Shown here: positions 1 through 6,379 of the stretch, piece after piece
Numbering within the stretch: the first letter of the stretch is position 1
Layout of the letters: each line of letters starts with the position of its first letter
Assembly (NCBI GenBank): GCA_937948705.1
Contig: CALECF010000041.1
Location: 1 to 10,231, forward strand
Length of the DNA stretch: 10,231 nucleotides
DNA from: an uncultured Anaerosolibacter sp.
Lineage (GTDB): Bacteria; Bacillota_A; Clostridia; Peptostreptococcales; Thermotaleaceae
Direction: 5' to 3'
The notes under the pieces: generated by a model
The model's database searches: none
What the model was told of the DNA's origin: nothing
What the model saw: the letters and a program-made list of their open reading frames with translations, nothing else
Position numbers and translations under genes: made by a program

Positions 1-233
1 GTGTCAATGGAAGCAACACTTATTCCCAATCCAATCTGATGGGGGTTTGTCCCACCGCGGCCACCTTGGGCAGCGGATGCCCCTTTGATCGTTTGATTAA
101 AGACCTCTTGAAAAGTAACCCTGCCTGCTTTAAAACCAACGGTATTTACATTAGCGATGTTGTTACCGATTACATCCATTTTCGCCTGATGGGAGCTTAA
201 TCCCGAAACAGCTGAAAACATTGATCTCATCAT
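1..233 (-). CDS. flgE: Flagellar hook protein FlgE, N-terminal part (truncated by window edge)
   Basis: Only the first 77 codons are present; the gene continues beyond the left edge. The translation starts [16 protein letters not shown] and contains the rod/hook/filament-axial signature [12 protein letters not shown] (about residues 25-36), followed by a Gly-rich stretch ([14 protein letters not shown]). Such N-termini are shared by FlgE, FlgF and FlgG, whose terminal helices pack into the axial D0 core. Position after fliK, flgD and the TIGR02530-type gene makes the hook subunit FlgE the best call. It would be exported through the flagellar type III system and polymerise outside the cell under the FlgD cap. 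A full AAGGAGG lies at 244-250, 10 nt before the chosen ATG. An ATG inside that spacer reads into a stop after three codons and is not a start. FlgG-like identity cannot be excluded without the C-terminal part. Confidence 0.88.
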   Translation of the reverse strand, partial: MMRSMFSAVSGLSSHQAKMDVIGNNIANVNTVGFKAGRVTFQEVFNQTIKGASAAQGGRGGTNPHQIGLGISVASID

Positions 234-243
234 TTGTACATGA

Positions 244-250
244 CCTCCTT
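244..250 (-). promoter_or_regulatory. Ribosome binding site of flgE
   Basis: On the minus strand this is AAGGAGG, a full match to the anti-Shine-Dalgarno sequence. It lies 10 nt before the ATG at 233 and 13 nt before the second ATG at 230, which favours the first. Confidence 0.7.
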
Positions 251-264
251 TAATTTAGTGCTCT

Positions 265-291
265 GATTTCTTCTGTCATTCAGAAACCATC
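265..291 (-). other. Imperfect hairpin in the flgE leader
   Basis: In the RNA sense, TTTCTG and CAGAAG form a six-pair stem (one U-G) around an AATGA loop. Beyond a 2x2 internal mismatch of GG against AA, a further three pairs (GAT/ATC) extend it. There is no T-tract after it, so it is not a rho-independent terminator. It lies in the 81-bp gap between the TIGR02530-type gene and flgE and overlaps the minigene at 276-290. Whether it forms in vivo is inference. Confidence 0.3.
276..290 (-). other. Four-codon minigene (M-V-S-E-stop) with strong RBS
   Basis: A perfect AGGAGG at 296-301 is followed after 5 nt by ATG GTT TCT GAA TGA. The initiation signal looks as good as those of the real genes here, yet the frame closes after four codons. 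A second stop in the same frame follows six codons later. It could be a leader mini-ORF acting on flgE, a decayed small gene, or chance in a purine-rich leader. No function is assigned. Confidence 0.3.
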
Positions 292-295
292 TTAG

Positions 296-301
296 CCTCC
301 T
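296..301 (-). promoter_or_regulatory. Strong RBS without a full-length gene
   Basis: The minus strand reads AGGAGG, 5 nt before the ATG at 290. It lies 62 nt upstream of the flgE start, too far to serve that gene, which has its own AAGGAGG. Confidence 0.4.
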
Positions 302-314
302 ATATAAGGTCCAG

Positions 315-695
315 CTATACGATTACAGCACCATCAATATTACTAAATACATTTTCCTTTAATTGTTCATCCAGCGCAGCCGTGATAATCGTTTTGTTAT
401 GCACGCTGGCCACAAAAGCCTTGTTATCCATCAATATGAGCGTTTCTTTGATTCCTTTTTCGCTAGCCTTCTTTAAACCATTATTGATTCTGTTAATTTC
501 AAGATTGTTTAGATGTATATTTCTAGCTTCTAATCTCTGCAATGCGTGTTTAGAAAATTTAACATCTTGATTGTTAATAATGGTATCGAGTACTTGGGCA
601 AAAGGTTTTTTCTCAATCCCTTCATTTATAGATGGTTTTACACTACCTATGCCTGGATTAATGGGCCTTGTATTGTGAATAAACACTTTGTTCAT
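315..695 (-). CDS. Small flagellar operon protein, TIGR02530 (putative flagellar) family
   Basis: This 126-residue protein is rich in charged residues and has no signal peptide or membrane segment. It resembles the TIGR02530 flagellar operon family that sits between flgD and flgE in many Firmicutes. The recognisable parts are a central FSKHALQRLEARNI stretch, a GLKKASEKGIKETLILMDN segment, the core AFVASVHNKTIITA, and an end with NIDGAVIV. The role is not well established; its constant place beside flgD and flgE suggests a cytoplasmic job in hook assembly (inference). A GTG at 701 is in frame two codons upstream, but the AAGGAGG at 703-709 leaves only 1 nt to that GTG and 7 nt to the ATG at 695, so the ATG was chosen. 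It follows flgD by 28 bp and precedes flgE by 81 bp. Confidence 0.8.
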   Translation of the reverse strand: MNKVFIHNTRPINPGIGSVKPSINEGIEKKPFAQVLDTIINNQDVKFSKHALQRLEARNIHLNNLEINRINNGLKKASEKGIKETLILMDNKAFVASVHNKTIITAALDEQLKENVFSNIDGAVIV

Positions 696-702
696 TCCCA
701 CG

Positions 703-709
703 CCTCCTT
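703..709 (-). promoter_or_regulatory. RBS deciding the start of the TIGR02530-type gene
   Basis: AAGGAGG on the minus strand lies 7 nt before the ATG at 695 and only 1 nt before the in-frame GTG at 701. It therefore supports the shorter reading. Confidence 0.65.
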
Positions 710-723
710 CTCTTCATTATGTA

Positions 724-1113
724 TTACTCGGTTTTTAAGCCATACTCTTTAATCGCTTTGCTTAAATTCGATAACTCCTTGATAATTTCTTTATTGCTTT
801 CCAACAGCTTGTCACTATTCCCTTGAAGTTGAGTCATTATTTTTTGTCCCATGTAGAGCATCAGATCATTGGTTTCCCCAACTAAACTTTCTACATTCTT
901 ATTTAGATTCTGAATTTGCTCTAAAGTACTAAATTGTGCCATCTGGGCAATAAATTCTTTGTCTTCCACTGGATTTAGTGGATCTTGATGACTTAGCTGG
1001 GTAACCAGTAATTTTAGAAAATCATCTTTCCCCATCCCAGCATTAGCAGATTTTATTGTAGTATTTGGGTTCGTGCCAGTTTGTCCTAAGCTTTGAATCA
1101 ATTCATTTGCCAT
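724..1113 (-). CDS. flgD: Flagellar hook capping / hook assembly protein FlgD, short form
   Basis: FlgD is exported and caps the growing hook so that FlgE subunits can be added; it is then discarded. The signature is clear at residues 31-68: [19 protein letters not shown], then [14 protein letters not shown]. The rest is helical and charged (Q99-E129). At 129 residues it contains only the conserved N-terminal FlgD domain and lacks the C-terminal Ig/tudor-like domain of the proteobacterial protein (about 230 residues). Short forms are usual in Firmicutes. The ATG at 1113 is preceded by AGGAGGG (1124-1130) with a 10-nt spacer, and this SD overlaps the fliK stop codon, suggesting coupled translation with fliK. 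Confidence 0.95.
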   Translation of the reverse strand: MANELIQSLGQTGTNPNTTIKSANAGMGKDDFLKLLVTQLSHQDPLNPVEDKEFIAQMAQFSTLEQIQNLNKNVESLVGETNDLMLYMGQKIMTQLQGNSDKLLESNKEIIKELSNLSKAIKEYGLKTE

Positions 1114-1128
1114 GATTTCAGTTCCCTC

Positions 1129-2535
1129 CTATGCAAAAAAGTCTAGTTTTGAAGTGTTCAGCGCTCTAGGCCCTACTGGAGAAGCTTGTTCTACAGCATT
1201 TCCATAAGCAGCATCATTATAGGAATTGTTCCCCTTGTTCACTTTTCTTTGAAACGCCATGAAGTTATTTCGTCCCTGAAAATTCGAATCACTTCCGACA
1301 AAAACACTTAACTCTTGCACACCCAATCCCTTTTCATTCAGGGCATCCTTGAGTACATTGAAATTTGACTCTATTACTTCCTTTACCGTTTGACTCTCTG
1401 CAACAAAGCTCGCTACAACGATACCTCGTTCGATGGAAATCTTCATTGTTAGTTTACCTAGGTGCTCTGGCTTTAACTGTAGTATCATTTCAGAACCTTT
1501 ATCTCCTAGATTAACCATAAACTTGTTTGTTACTTGCTCAATCACATTGTTTGACTTCACTGTTTGTGATGTGGGGGCTTCTGGCTTTGTCTGCTCTACT
1601 ATATTCACTTGGTCTAATTCAAAAACCTGGGGTTCTACCTGCTGAAGAGCAGTATTTCCAACGTTGACCTTCATGGCTGAAAAGAATCCATCTTGTTTTT
1701 CAGAGCCTTGATCCAAGTTCTCCTGGGCTTCTTCCCCAGTCTCATCAAATATCATCTTGCCAGTCATCTGAGATTTTTCAAATGTCGTTCCTTTGTTCTC
1801 CTGGTGGTCCAAATTTTTGCCTTGATTTGTTTCTATGCTAGGCTGCAGATTGCTTAAAGGATTTTTTTGCTGTTCCCCAATGCTGTTATTTGATAAATTA
1901 TGCAGGATTTCAAGTTGTTCACCCATAGCTCCTTGTAATTTCGTCAGTATTGTCTCAATTTCCCCAGATTGGATGTTTGCTGACCTAAACTGAATCATAT
2001 CCGCTAGGGTATCCATTGTCTCTAAAGCTACCCCTTGGACCATGTTCATATCTAACACCTTATTTCCCTGCAAAACTTGATTCGATAGACTGAATTGTTC
2101 AACCTGAGATAACAATTCTCCAAGCTGCACTTGTAAGCCCCTCATCATACTCTGAAAATCATCGTGATCCAACTCGCCATTGAGGGCATTTAGTCCATTG
2201 ATCTGCTGGATAATTTCCTCCATTGACTGGATTATGGTCAAAATTTCACATTCAAGTTGTCGATCCTTTTCAGGTTTTACTGCTTTATTCTTTGGTTCTT
2301 CATCAGTAATGCTATGATCTTCCTTATCCCCGATTTCATTTCCAGTTGACTGCTTCATTGATTTGTTAGTTAATTGACGATTCTTGCTTGTTTTTAAGGA
2401 TGAATTTTCACTAAACTTATCAGCAAATACCTTGTCAAATTCGCTGGTCGCATTTTTTGATAAATTTTGTGATCTTTTAATTGATTGTCCATTTTGCATC
2501 ATCGATGCGTGAACATTTAAATTTGCTTGTCTCAT
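1129..2535 (-). CDS. fliK: Flagellar hook-length control protein FliK
   Basis: FliK is secreted during hook growth, measures hook length and switches export specificity from hook to filament subunits through FlhB. This reading has 468 residues. Residues 1-330 are low-complexity, polar and rich in Gln, Glu, Asn and Lys, with no membrane segment, as expected for the ruler part. The C-terminal Flg_hook domain spans about 340-415 and carries the diagnostic LKPEHLGKLTMKI (354-366), then GIVVASFVAES and a VIESNFNVLKDALNEKGL helix. The tail (about 417-468) is Asn-rich. A GTG at 2544 in frame would add three residues but overlaps the SD; the AGGAGG at 2544-2549 stands 8 nt before the ATG at 2535, which was chosen. 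The stop codon TAG lies in the flgD SD. Confidence 0.93.
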   Translation of the reverse strand: MRQANLNVHASMMQNGQSIKRSQNLSKNATSEFDKVFADKFSENSSLKTSKNRQLTNKSMKQSTGNEIGDKEDHSITDEEPKNKAVKPEKDRQLECEILTIIQSMEEIIQQINGLNALNGELDHDDFQSMMRGLQVQLGELLSQVEQFSLSNQVLQGNKVLDMNMVQGVALETMDTLADMIQFRSANIQSGEIETILTKLQGAMGEQLEILHNLSNNSIGEQQKNPLSNLQPSIETNQGKNLDHQENKGTTFEKSQMTGKMIFDETGEEAQENLDQGSEKQDGFFSAMKVNVGNTALQQVEPQVFELDQVNIVEQTKPEAPTSQTVKSNNVIEQVTNKFMVNLGDKGSEMILQLKPEHLGKLTMKISIERGIVVASFVAESQTVKEVIESNFNVLKDALNEKGLGVQELSVFVGSDSNFQGRNNFMAFQRKVNKGNNSYNDAAYGNAVEQASPVGPRALNTSKLDFFA

Positions 2536-2543
2536 CTTTTTCA

Positions 2544-2549
2544 CCTCCT
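2544..2549 (-). promoter_or_regulatory. RBS deciding the fliK start
   Basis: AGGAGG on the minus strand runs directly into an in-frame GTG (2542-2544), which it overlaps, and lies 8 nt before the ATG at 2535. Initiation at the ATG fits normal spacing; initiation at the GTG does not. Confidence 0.6.
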
Positions 2550-2565
2550 CTCAAGTATTCATGAT

Positions 2566-3828
2566 CTAAAGACTTCCTTTTGGTAATGCCAATGATTTTG
2601 AAATTTCAGATCCCAAGTCCGCATCAAGACTGGCAACCACTTCAGCAGTTACCTTAACCGGTAGCTTTTTTAACACGTCTATAGCAATATCTTTGTCCGT
2701 GATTGTTAAACTCTCCCCGTTTTCAAGGGAATATTTAGTAACCCCTTTGTTATTCCTATACAGCTTTGCAATCAAATCAGCGATCTGCTGTGGCTCCATC
2801 TTTTTATAGACATTTACTAAATCAGAAATTCTGGTATTGTATTCTCCAAAGAACTTCATTCCCTTTATCAAATCTGAAGTAATCAAATCATTTCCTTCTC
2901 GAATAATTTCGTCTCCTTTAATTTGATTTAATAACTTAAATGTAAAGTCTTTATCTTCAGATTTTGAAAGTATTTGAGCACTCTGTAATATGCTCATATT
3001 CCTATAGATGATAGAAAGCTCTTCCAACTTATATTTTTTTATTTGCCCCAAATCATCCATGAGCTTATCTGGCATCTCGGTGTCATATATTTGAGCAACA
3101 CTTATCAGACTTCTTTCTTTGTCCTTCAGCTGGGCCACAATTCCTTGTAGCTTTTTTCCTTTTTCTAAAGATTCAAATCTCGAAAGGATTTTCAGGGTCA
3201 TTTCTCCATCTAAATTGTTTAAGACACTGACTGCAACCTTTTCATTCATCTGTTCTATAATCAAGCTCATATTACTGAAAGAAACTACTCCCTCCCTAAG
3301 CACTCTACTTATCTCTTGTACAAGACTGGCGATAGAAAGTGTTTCATAATACTTAGCTTGATCTGACAGACTAAGCTTTTTCTCATTATCAATTTGCTCA
3401 ATGGTGGATATAAGGATATCTTTCTTGATTGAATTGTCCCGTATTAATTCTAAGATTGGTTCTGTTTTCTTAGCATTTTTTTCAGTCATGATCTTGACCA
3501 GGTCAGAATATAGAACTTCATCTTCTTTCTTTATCAAAACCAATTTGTCTACAGCCCTGGATGCATCAAGATCAAGCAAATAGTTAGCTACATTTCGCTT
3601 TTGAGTCTCCCTTTCATCTCTGGTTGGAAAACTCTGAAAATATTTTCCAATACCCCCAGGCGCGTTGCTCATATGCCCATTGGCAATATATTTAAAATTT
3701 TCATTTGTAAAATAAAGAATGCTTAATACGCTAACGGGAACAAATGTAAAAACAAGAATAATGATGATGATAATTTTTCCAATACTCAATCCTTTGTTCT
3801 CTTTTTCTAGCGGTTTAGATATTGCCAT
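2566..3828 (-). CDS. Membrane-anchored MgtE_N/MotE-like flagellar operon protein (YlxF position)
   Basis: This 420-residue protein begins with a short positive segment (K5-K18), then one hydrophobic segment, about residues 17-40 (GKIIIIIILVFTFVPVSVLS), fitting a signal anchor with the bulk of the protein outside the cytoplasm. The rest is helical and contains degenerate repeats of the pattern 'M/Y-x-x-M...A-x-x-L-x-x-L' near 190-218 (IIEQMNEKVAVSVLNNLDG), 274-303 (IYRNMSILQSAQILSKSED) and 340-400 (VYKKMEPQQIADLIAKL, then AIDVLKKLPVKVTAEVVASLDAD). These resemble the MgtE_N superhelical fold of MotE/YlxF-type proteins. It holds the place of B. subtilis ylxF between fliJ and fliK. YlxF-type proteins are usually about half this length. 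By analogy with MotE, it might assist motor or stator assembly, which is inference. The SD AGGGGG (3834-3839) overlaps the fliJ stop codon. Confidence 0.65.
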   Translation of the reverse strand: MAISKPLEKENKGLSIGKIIIIIILVFTFVPVSVLSILYFTNENFKYIANGHMSNAPGGIGKYFQSFPTRDERETQKRNVANYLLDLDASRAVDKLVLIKKEDEVLYSDLVKIMTEKNAKKTEPILELIRDNSIKKDILISTIEQIDNEKKLSLSDQAKYYETLSIASLVQEISRVLREGVVSFSNMSLIIEQMNEKVAVSVLNNLDGEMTLKILSRFESLEKGKKLQGIVAQLKDKERSLISVAQIYDTEMPDKLMDDLGQIKKYKLEELSIIYRNMSILQSAQILSKSEDKDFTFKLLNQIKGDEIIREGNDLITSDLIKGMKFFGEYNTRISDLVNVYKKMEPQQIADLIAKLYRNNKGVTKYSLENGESLTITDKDIAIDVLKKLPVKVTAEVVASLDADLGSEISKSLALPKGSL

Positions 3829-3837
3829 TTTTTCCCC

Positions 3838-4281
3838 CTAAATACTCTTGAAATTCCTGAAGGTAACCAATTGATCCACAATTTTTGCTTCTTCCTTTTT
3901 TTCACTGTAAATAAATCCATCAAAATCAATCTCTTTTAACTTTTCAAATGTTTTTCGTTCCTGGGAAGCCTTTACTAAGCTTGTCCGAATTTCGTCGGCA
4001 TCTCGATGGCAGTGGTTAATCACTTGCATCTGATGAAGTATTTTTTTATCTAGGCTTTTAATGTAAACATCCCATATTCGAATCACTGATAAATCTGTTC
4101 CTTCTATCATTTTTGTATGAATCATTCCTTTGTAAGCTTCCTTGGTTCTTTCATACTCTATAAGCCTTTGTTTTTCATCCTCTAATCGCTTCAGCGCTGC
4201 AGTTAATTTACTCTGAGCTAATTCTTCATATTTTTCCTTGACACCTAAAAGATTCTGGTATTTGAAATTGAATTTATTCAT
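3838..4281 (-). CDS. fliJ: Flagellar export chaperone / ATPase stalk protein FliJ
   Basis: FliJ is a small antiparallel coiled-coil protein that inserts into the FliI hexamer like the gamma subunit of F1-ATPase and links it to the FlhA export gate. The 147-residue translation starts FNFKYQNLLGVKEKYEE, typical of the family. It is highly charged and almost wholly helical, with heptad-like runs at about 5-60 and 75-130, and it has no membrane segment. Sequence conservation in FliJ is low, so the call rests on length, the N-terminal pattern and the place directly after fliI. The ATG at 4281 has the SD AAGGGG (4290-4295) at 8 nt, and that SD contains the end of the fliI TAA. Confidence 0.88.
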   Translation of the reverse strand: MNKFNFKYQNLLGVKEKYEELAQSKLTAALKRLEDEKQRLIEYERTKEAYKGMIHTKMIEGTDLSVIRIWDVYIKSLDKKILHQMQVINHCHRDADEIRTSLVKASQERKTFEKLKEIDFDGFIYSEKKEEAKIVDQLVTFRNFKSI

Positions 4282-4293
4282 CGGCTACACCCC

Positions 4294-5619
4294 TTAGGTC
4301 ATTAATTCTACCAGCAATTGCTGGGCATCATTATAATCAAACGTGTCATGGGTATTCTGCTTTAAAAAGCTATTTATTTTATCAATCATCGCCACAGCCT
4401 GATCAATTTCTTTATTACTGCCCTTTATATAGGCACCAATATTGATTAGATCCTCGGCTTCCTTATATACAGCTAATAGATTTTTAAGCTGATTCGACAT
4501 CATCTTATGCTGCTCATCTACAATATTAGGCATTACCCTACTTACACTTGCCAAGATGTCGATTGCTGGATAATGGTTCTTGTTTGCCAGCTTTCTTGAT
4601 AACACAATGTGTCCATCTAGAATACCCCTTACCGCATCGGTAATTGGCTCATTTAAGTCATCCCCATCCACCAACACTGTGTAAAGGCCAGTGATTGAAC
4701 CCTTGTCAGAATTACCTGATCGCTCAAGCAATTTAGGAAGTGCTGCAAAAACCGAAGGTGTATATCCTCGGGTAACAGGAGGTTCTCCAACTGCCAGTCC
4801 GACTTCCCTCTGGGCCATAGAAAATCTGGTCACGGAATCCATTAGAAGCATTACATTTTTCCCTTTATCACGGAAATACTCCGCTATGGCTGTTGCCAAC
4901 AATGCACCTTTCATTCTTACCAAAGCAGGCTGATCTGAGGTTGCTACAACAAGTATAGATCGTTTAAGTCCTTCCTCCTGAAGATCATTTTCAATGAACT
5001 CCCGTACCTCTCTACCTCGTTCACCAATCAAAGCAATTACATTCACATCAGCCTTGGTGTTTCTTGCTATCATTCCAAGTAAAGTACTTTTCCCCACACC
5101 GCTTCCTGCGAAAATTCCTATTCTTTGTCCGACACCACAAGTTAACAACCCATCAATTGCTTTTACCCCTAAGGACAGTACGTCATTAATCTTTTTTCTC
5201 TTCAATGGATCTGGAGGTTGATTGTTAATCGGATATTTCTTATTCAAAGGGATACTGCTTTTACCATCAATGAAATTCCCAAGTCCATCTAATACCCTAC
5301 CAAGGAGTTCATCCCCAACATTGACGTACAATGCATCCCCAGTGGCAACAACCCTACTTCCAGGTCCAATTCCATCCATTTCCCCTAATGGCATTAGGAG
5401 TACTTTGCTATCTTTGAATCCTACAACCTCAGCTTTGATAGGCTGGTTTCCCTTCAGTGGATATATAAAACATAACTCGCCTAGCTTTACTGCTGGTCCG
5501 TTGGCCTCTATTGTCAATCCAATTACCTGAGATACCCTGCCAATATATTTAATAAGGTTTGTGCTTTCTAAGGCCAATCTATATTTATTTAGATTCAGTG
5601 TTTCCAAGATATCACTCAC
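4294..5619 (-). CDS. fliI: Flagellum-specific type III export ATPase FliI
   Basis: FliI is the hexameric cytoplasmic ATPase that hydrolyses ATP at the base of the flagellar export gate and helps unfold and load substrates. All expected elements of the F1-beta-like fold are present in 441 residues. The N-terminal beta-barrel spans about 25-95 (IGRVSQVIGLTIEANGP). The P-loop is AGSGVGKST (171-179), the catalytic Glu is in GERGRE (199-204), Walker B is VMLLMDSVTR (256-265), GYTPSVFAALPKLLER is at 285-300, and the arginine finger region is SVSRVMP (358-364). Length is normal for the family. The start is GTG at 5619 within GTGAGTGA, which overlaps the last 8 bp of fliH. No good SD precedes it, so initiation probably depends on ribosomes ending fliH. 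Confidence 0.97.
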   Translation of the reverse strand: MSDILETLNLNKYRLALESTNLIKYIGRVSQVIGLTIEANGPAVKLGELCFIYPLKGNQPIKAEVVGFKDSKVLLMPLGEMDGIGPGSRVVATGDALYVNVGDELLGRVLDGLGNFIDGKSSIPLNKKYPINNQPPDPLKRKKINDVLSLGVKAIDGLLTCGVGQRIGIFAGSGVGKSTLLGMIARNTKADVNVIALIGERGREVREFIENDLQEEGLKRSILVVATSDQPALVRMKGALLATAIAEYFRDKGKNVMLLMDSVTRFSMAQREVGLAVGEPPVTRGYTPSVFAALPKLLERSGNSDKGSITGLYTVLVDGDDLNEPITDAVRGILDGHIVLSRKLANKNHYPAIDILASVSRVMPNIVDEQHKMMSNQLKNLLAVYKEAEDLINIGAYIKGSNKEIDQAVAMIDKINSFLKQNTHDTFDYNDAQQLLVELMT

Positions 5620-6379
5620 TTTCCAGTAGTTCTAGAAAAATGTCCTTCATATGCTGCATCTGAGTTTCTATACTTGAATCCACACTTCCAGAGATTGTAT
5701 CAATAATACAACTCCCTTTCTTCAGTGATGCATCCTGCTTGATTTCCAAATCACTAATGTTCTCTGCTAGACAGAGAATCTTATTTTTAGATGCTATAAC
5801 ATAGCCATAATCTTCAGGGCTAACTCGAATACTGAGATTGTCTGTATAAGTGCATTTATCTAAACCAAGCTTAACCAGACCCATTATAACATCTTCGCAA
5901 TCTTCTACTTTCATGTTTAATATGTTTTCAACAATCTGAAGAATTAAGGCGTTTACATCTTTTTCAACTTCCTTAAGCAGATCCATTTCTCTTTGCTGTA
6001 CATATTCTTTAATTTGAAGAGCCTCTTGAATAAGTCCATCGGCTGAAAGCTTTCCTTCAGTAAACCCAAGCTCCTTGCCCTCAAGATACCCTTCATTCTT
6101 TGCCCTCTCCAATGTCTCCATCGCTTCTTGCTGCGCCTTTTGCACAATTTCAGCAGCTTGCCTTTTTGCTTCCGCTAATTGCCCTTCTATTTGTAATTCT
6201 AGCTGCAATTCCATTGCTCTTCTTTTTTCTTCATAAAGCACTTCAAAACCAATTTCTTTCTCTTCATGCTTATCTTCCACTTCTTCTATTTCGGAGTTCA
6301 TAGGGATAATTTCCCTATATACATGTATCTCTTTCGTTTCTCCAATGTTCACGTAGGATGATTTAAAAATCTTAGACAA
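5612..6379 (-). CDS. fliH: Flagellar assembly protein FliH (export ATPase regulator)
   Basis: FliH dimers bind FliI, restrain its ATPase activity and attach it to the C-ring. The protein reads SKIFKSSYVNIGE, then an acidic segment, a long Glu/Ala/Gln-rich coiled coil (about residues 45-95), and the GxxxG run GYLEGKELGFTEG (about 97-109) typical of FliH. A C-terminal F1-delta/V-ATPase-E-like domain with ILQIVENILNMKV and a KKGSCIIDTISGSVDSSIETQ end follows. The start is uncertain. In-frame options are GTG at 6400 or 6397, ATG at 6388 and TTG at 6379. GGAGG (6391-6395), part of GGAGGGGAT, is too close to the ATG (2 nt) and suits the TTG (11 nt), giving 255 residues. The ATG would give 258 and the first GTG 262. 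The gene overlaps fliG in every case and fliI by 8 bp. Confidence 0.88.
   Translation of the reverse strand: MSKIFKSSYVNIGETKEIHVYREIIPMNSEIEEVEDKHEEKEIGFEVLYEEKRRAMELQLELQIEGQLAEAKRQAAEIVQKAQQEAMETLERAKNEGYLEGKELGFTEGKLSADGLIQEALQIKEYVQQREMDLLKEVEKDVNALILQIVENILNMKVEDCEDVIMGLVKLGLDKCTYTDNLSIRVSPEDYGYVIASKNKILCLAENISDLEIKQDASLKKGSCIIDTISGSVDSSIETQMQHMKDIFLELLESE

Noticed and set aside
265..291. Rho-independent terminator between the TIGR02530-type gene and flgE
   Set aside because: The stem is weak and AT-rich and is not followed by a run of T in the transcript direction; flgE must be transcribed through it.
2566..3828. Identity as a full MgtE magnesium transporter
   Set aside because: Only one N-terminal membrane segment is present. 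There are no CBS domains and no multi-helix transport domain, so only the helical repeat part can be compared with MgtE_N.
4717..4764. GYTPS instead of GYPPS in FliI
   Set aside because: The Thr variant is, as far as I recall, common in FliI of Firmicutes, so it is not unusual here.
5222..5530. Open frame of about 100 codons on the plus strand inside fliI
   Set aside because: It is antisense to the well-conserved ATPase core, has no ribosome binding site that I can see, and its product resembles nothing known; it is a shadow of fliI.
6100..6303. Leu/Phe-rich plus-strand open frame opposite fliH, membrane-protein-like
   Set aside because: It is the complement of the Glu/Lys/Ala codons of the FliH coiled coil, a well-known artefact; there is no independent gene signal.
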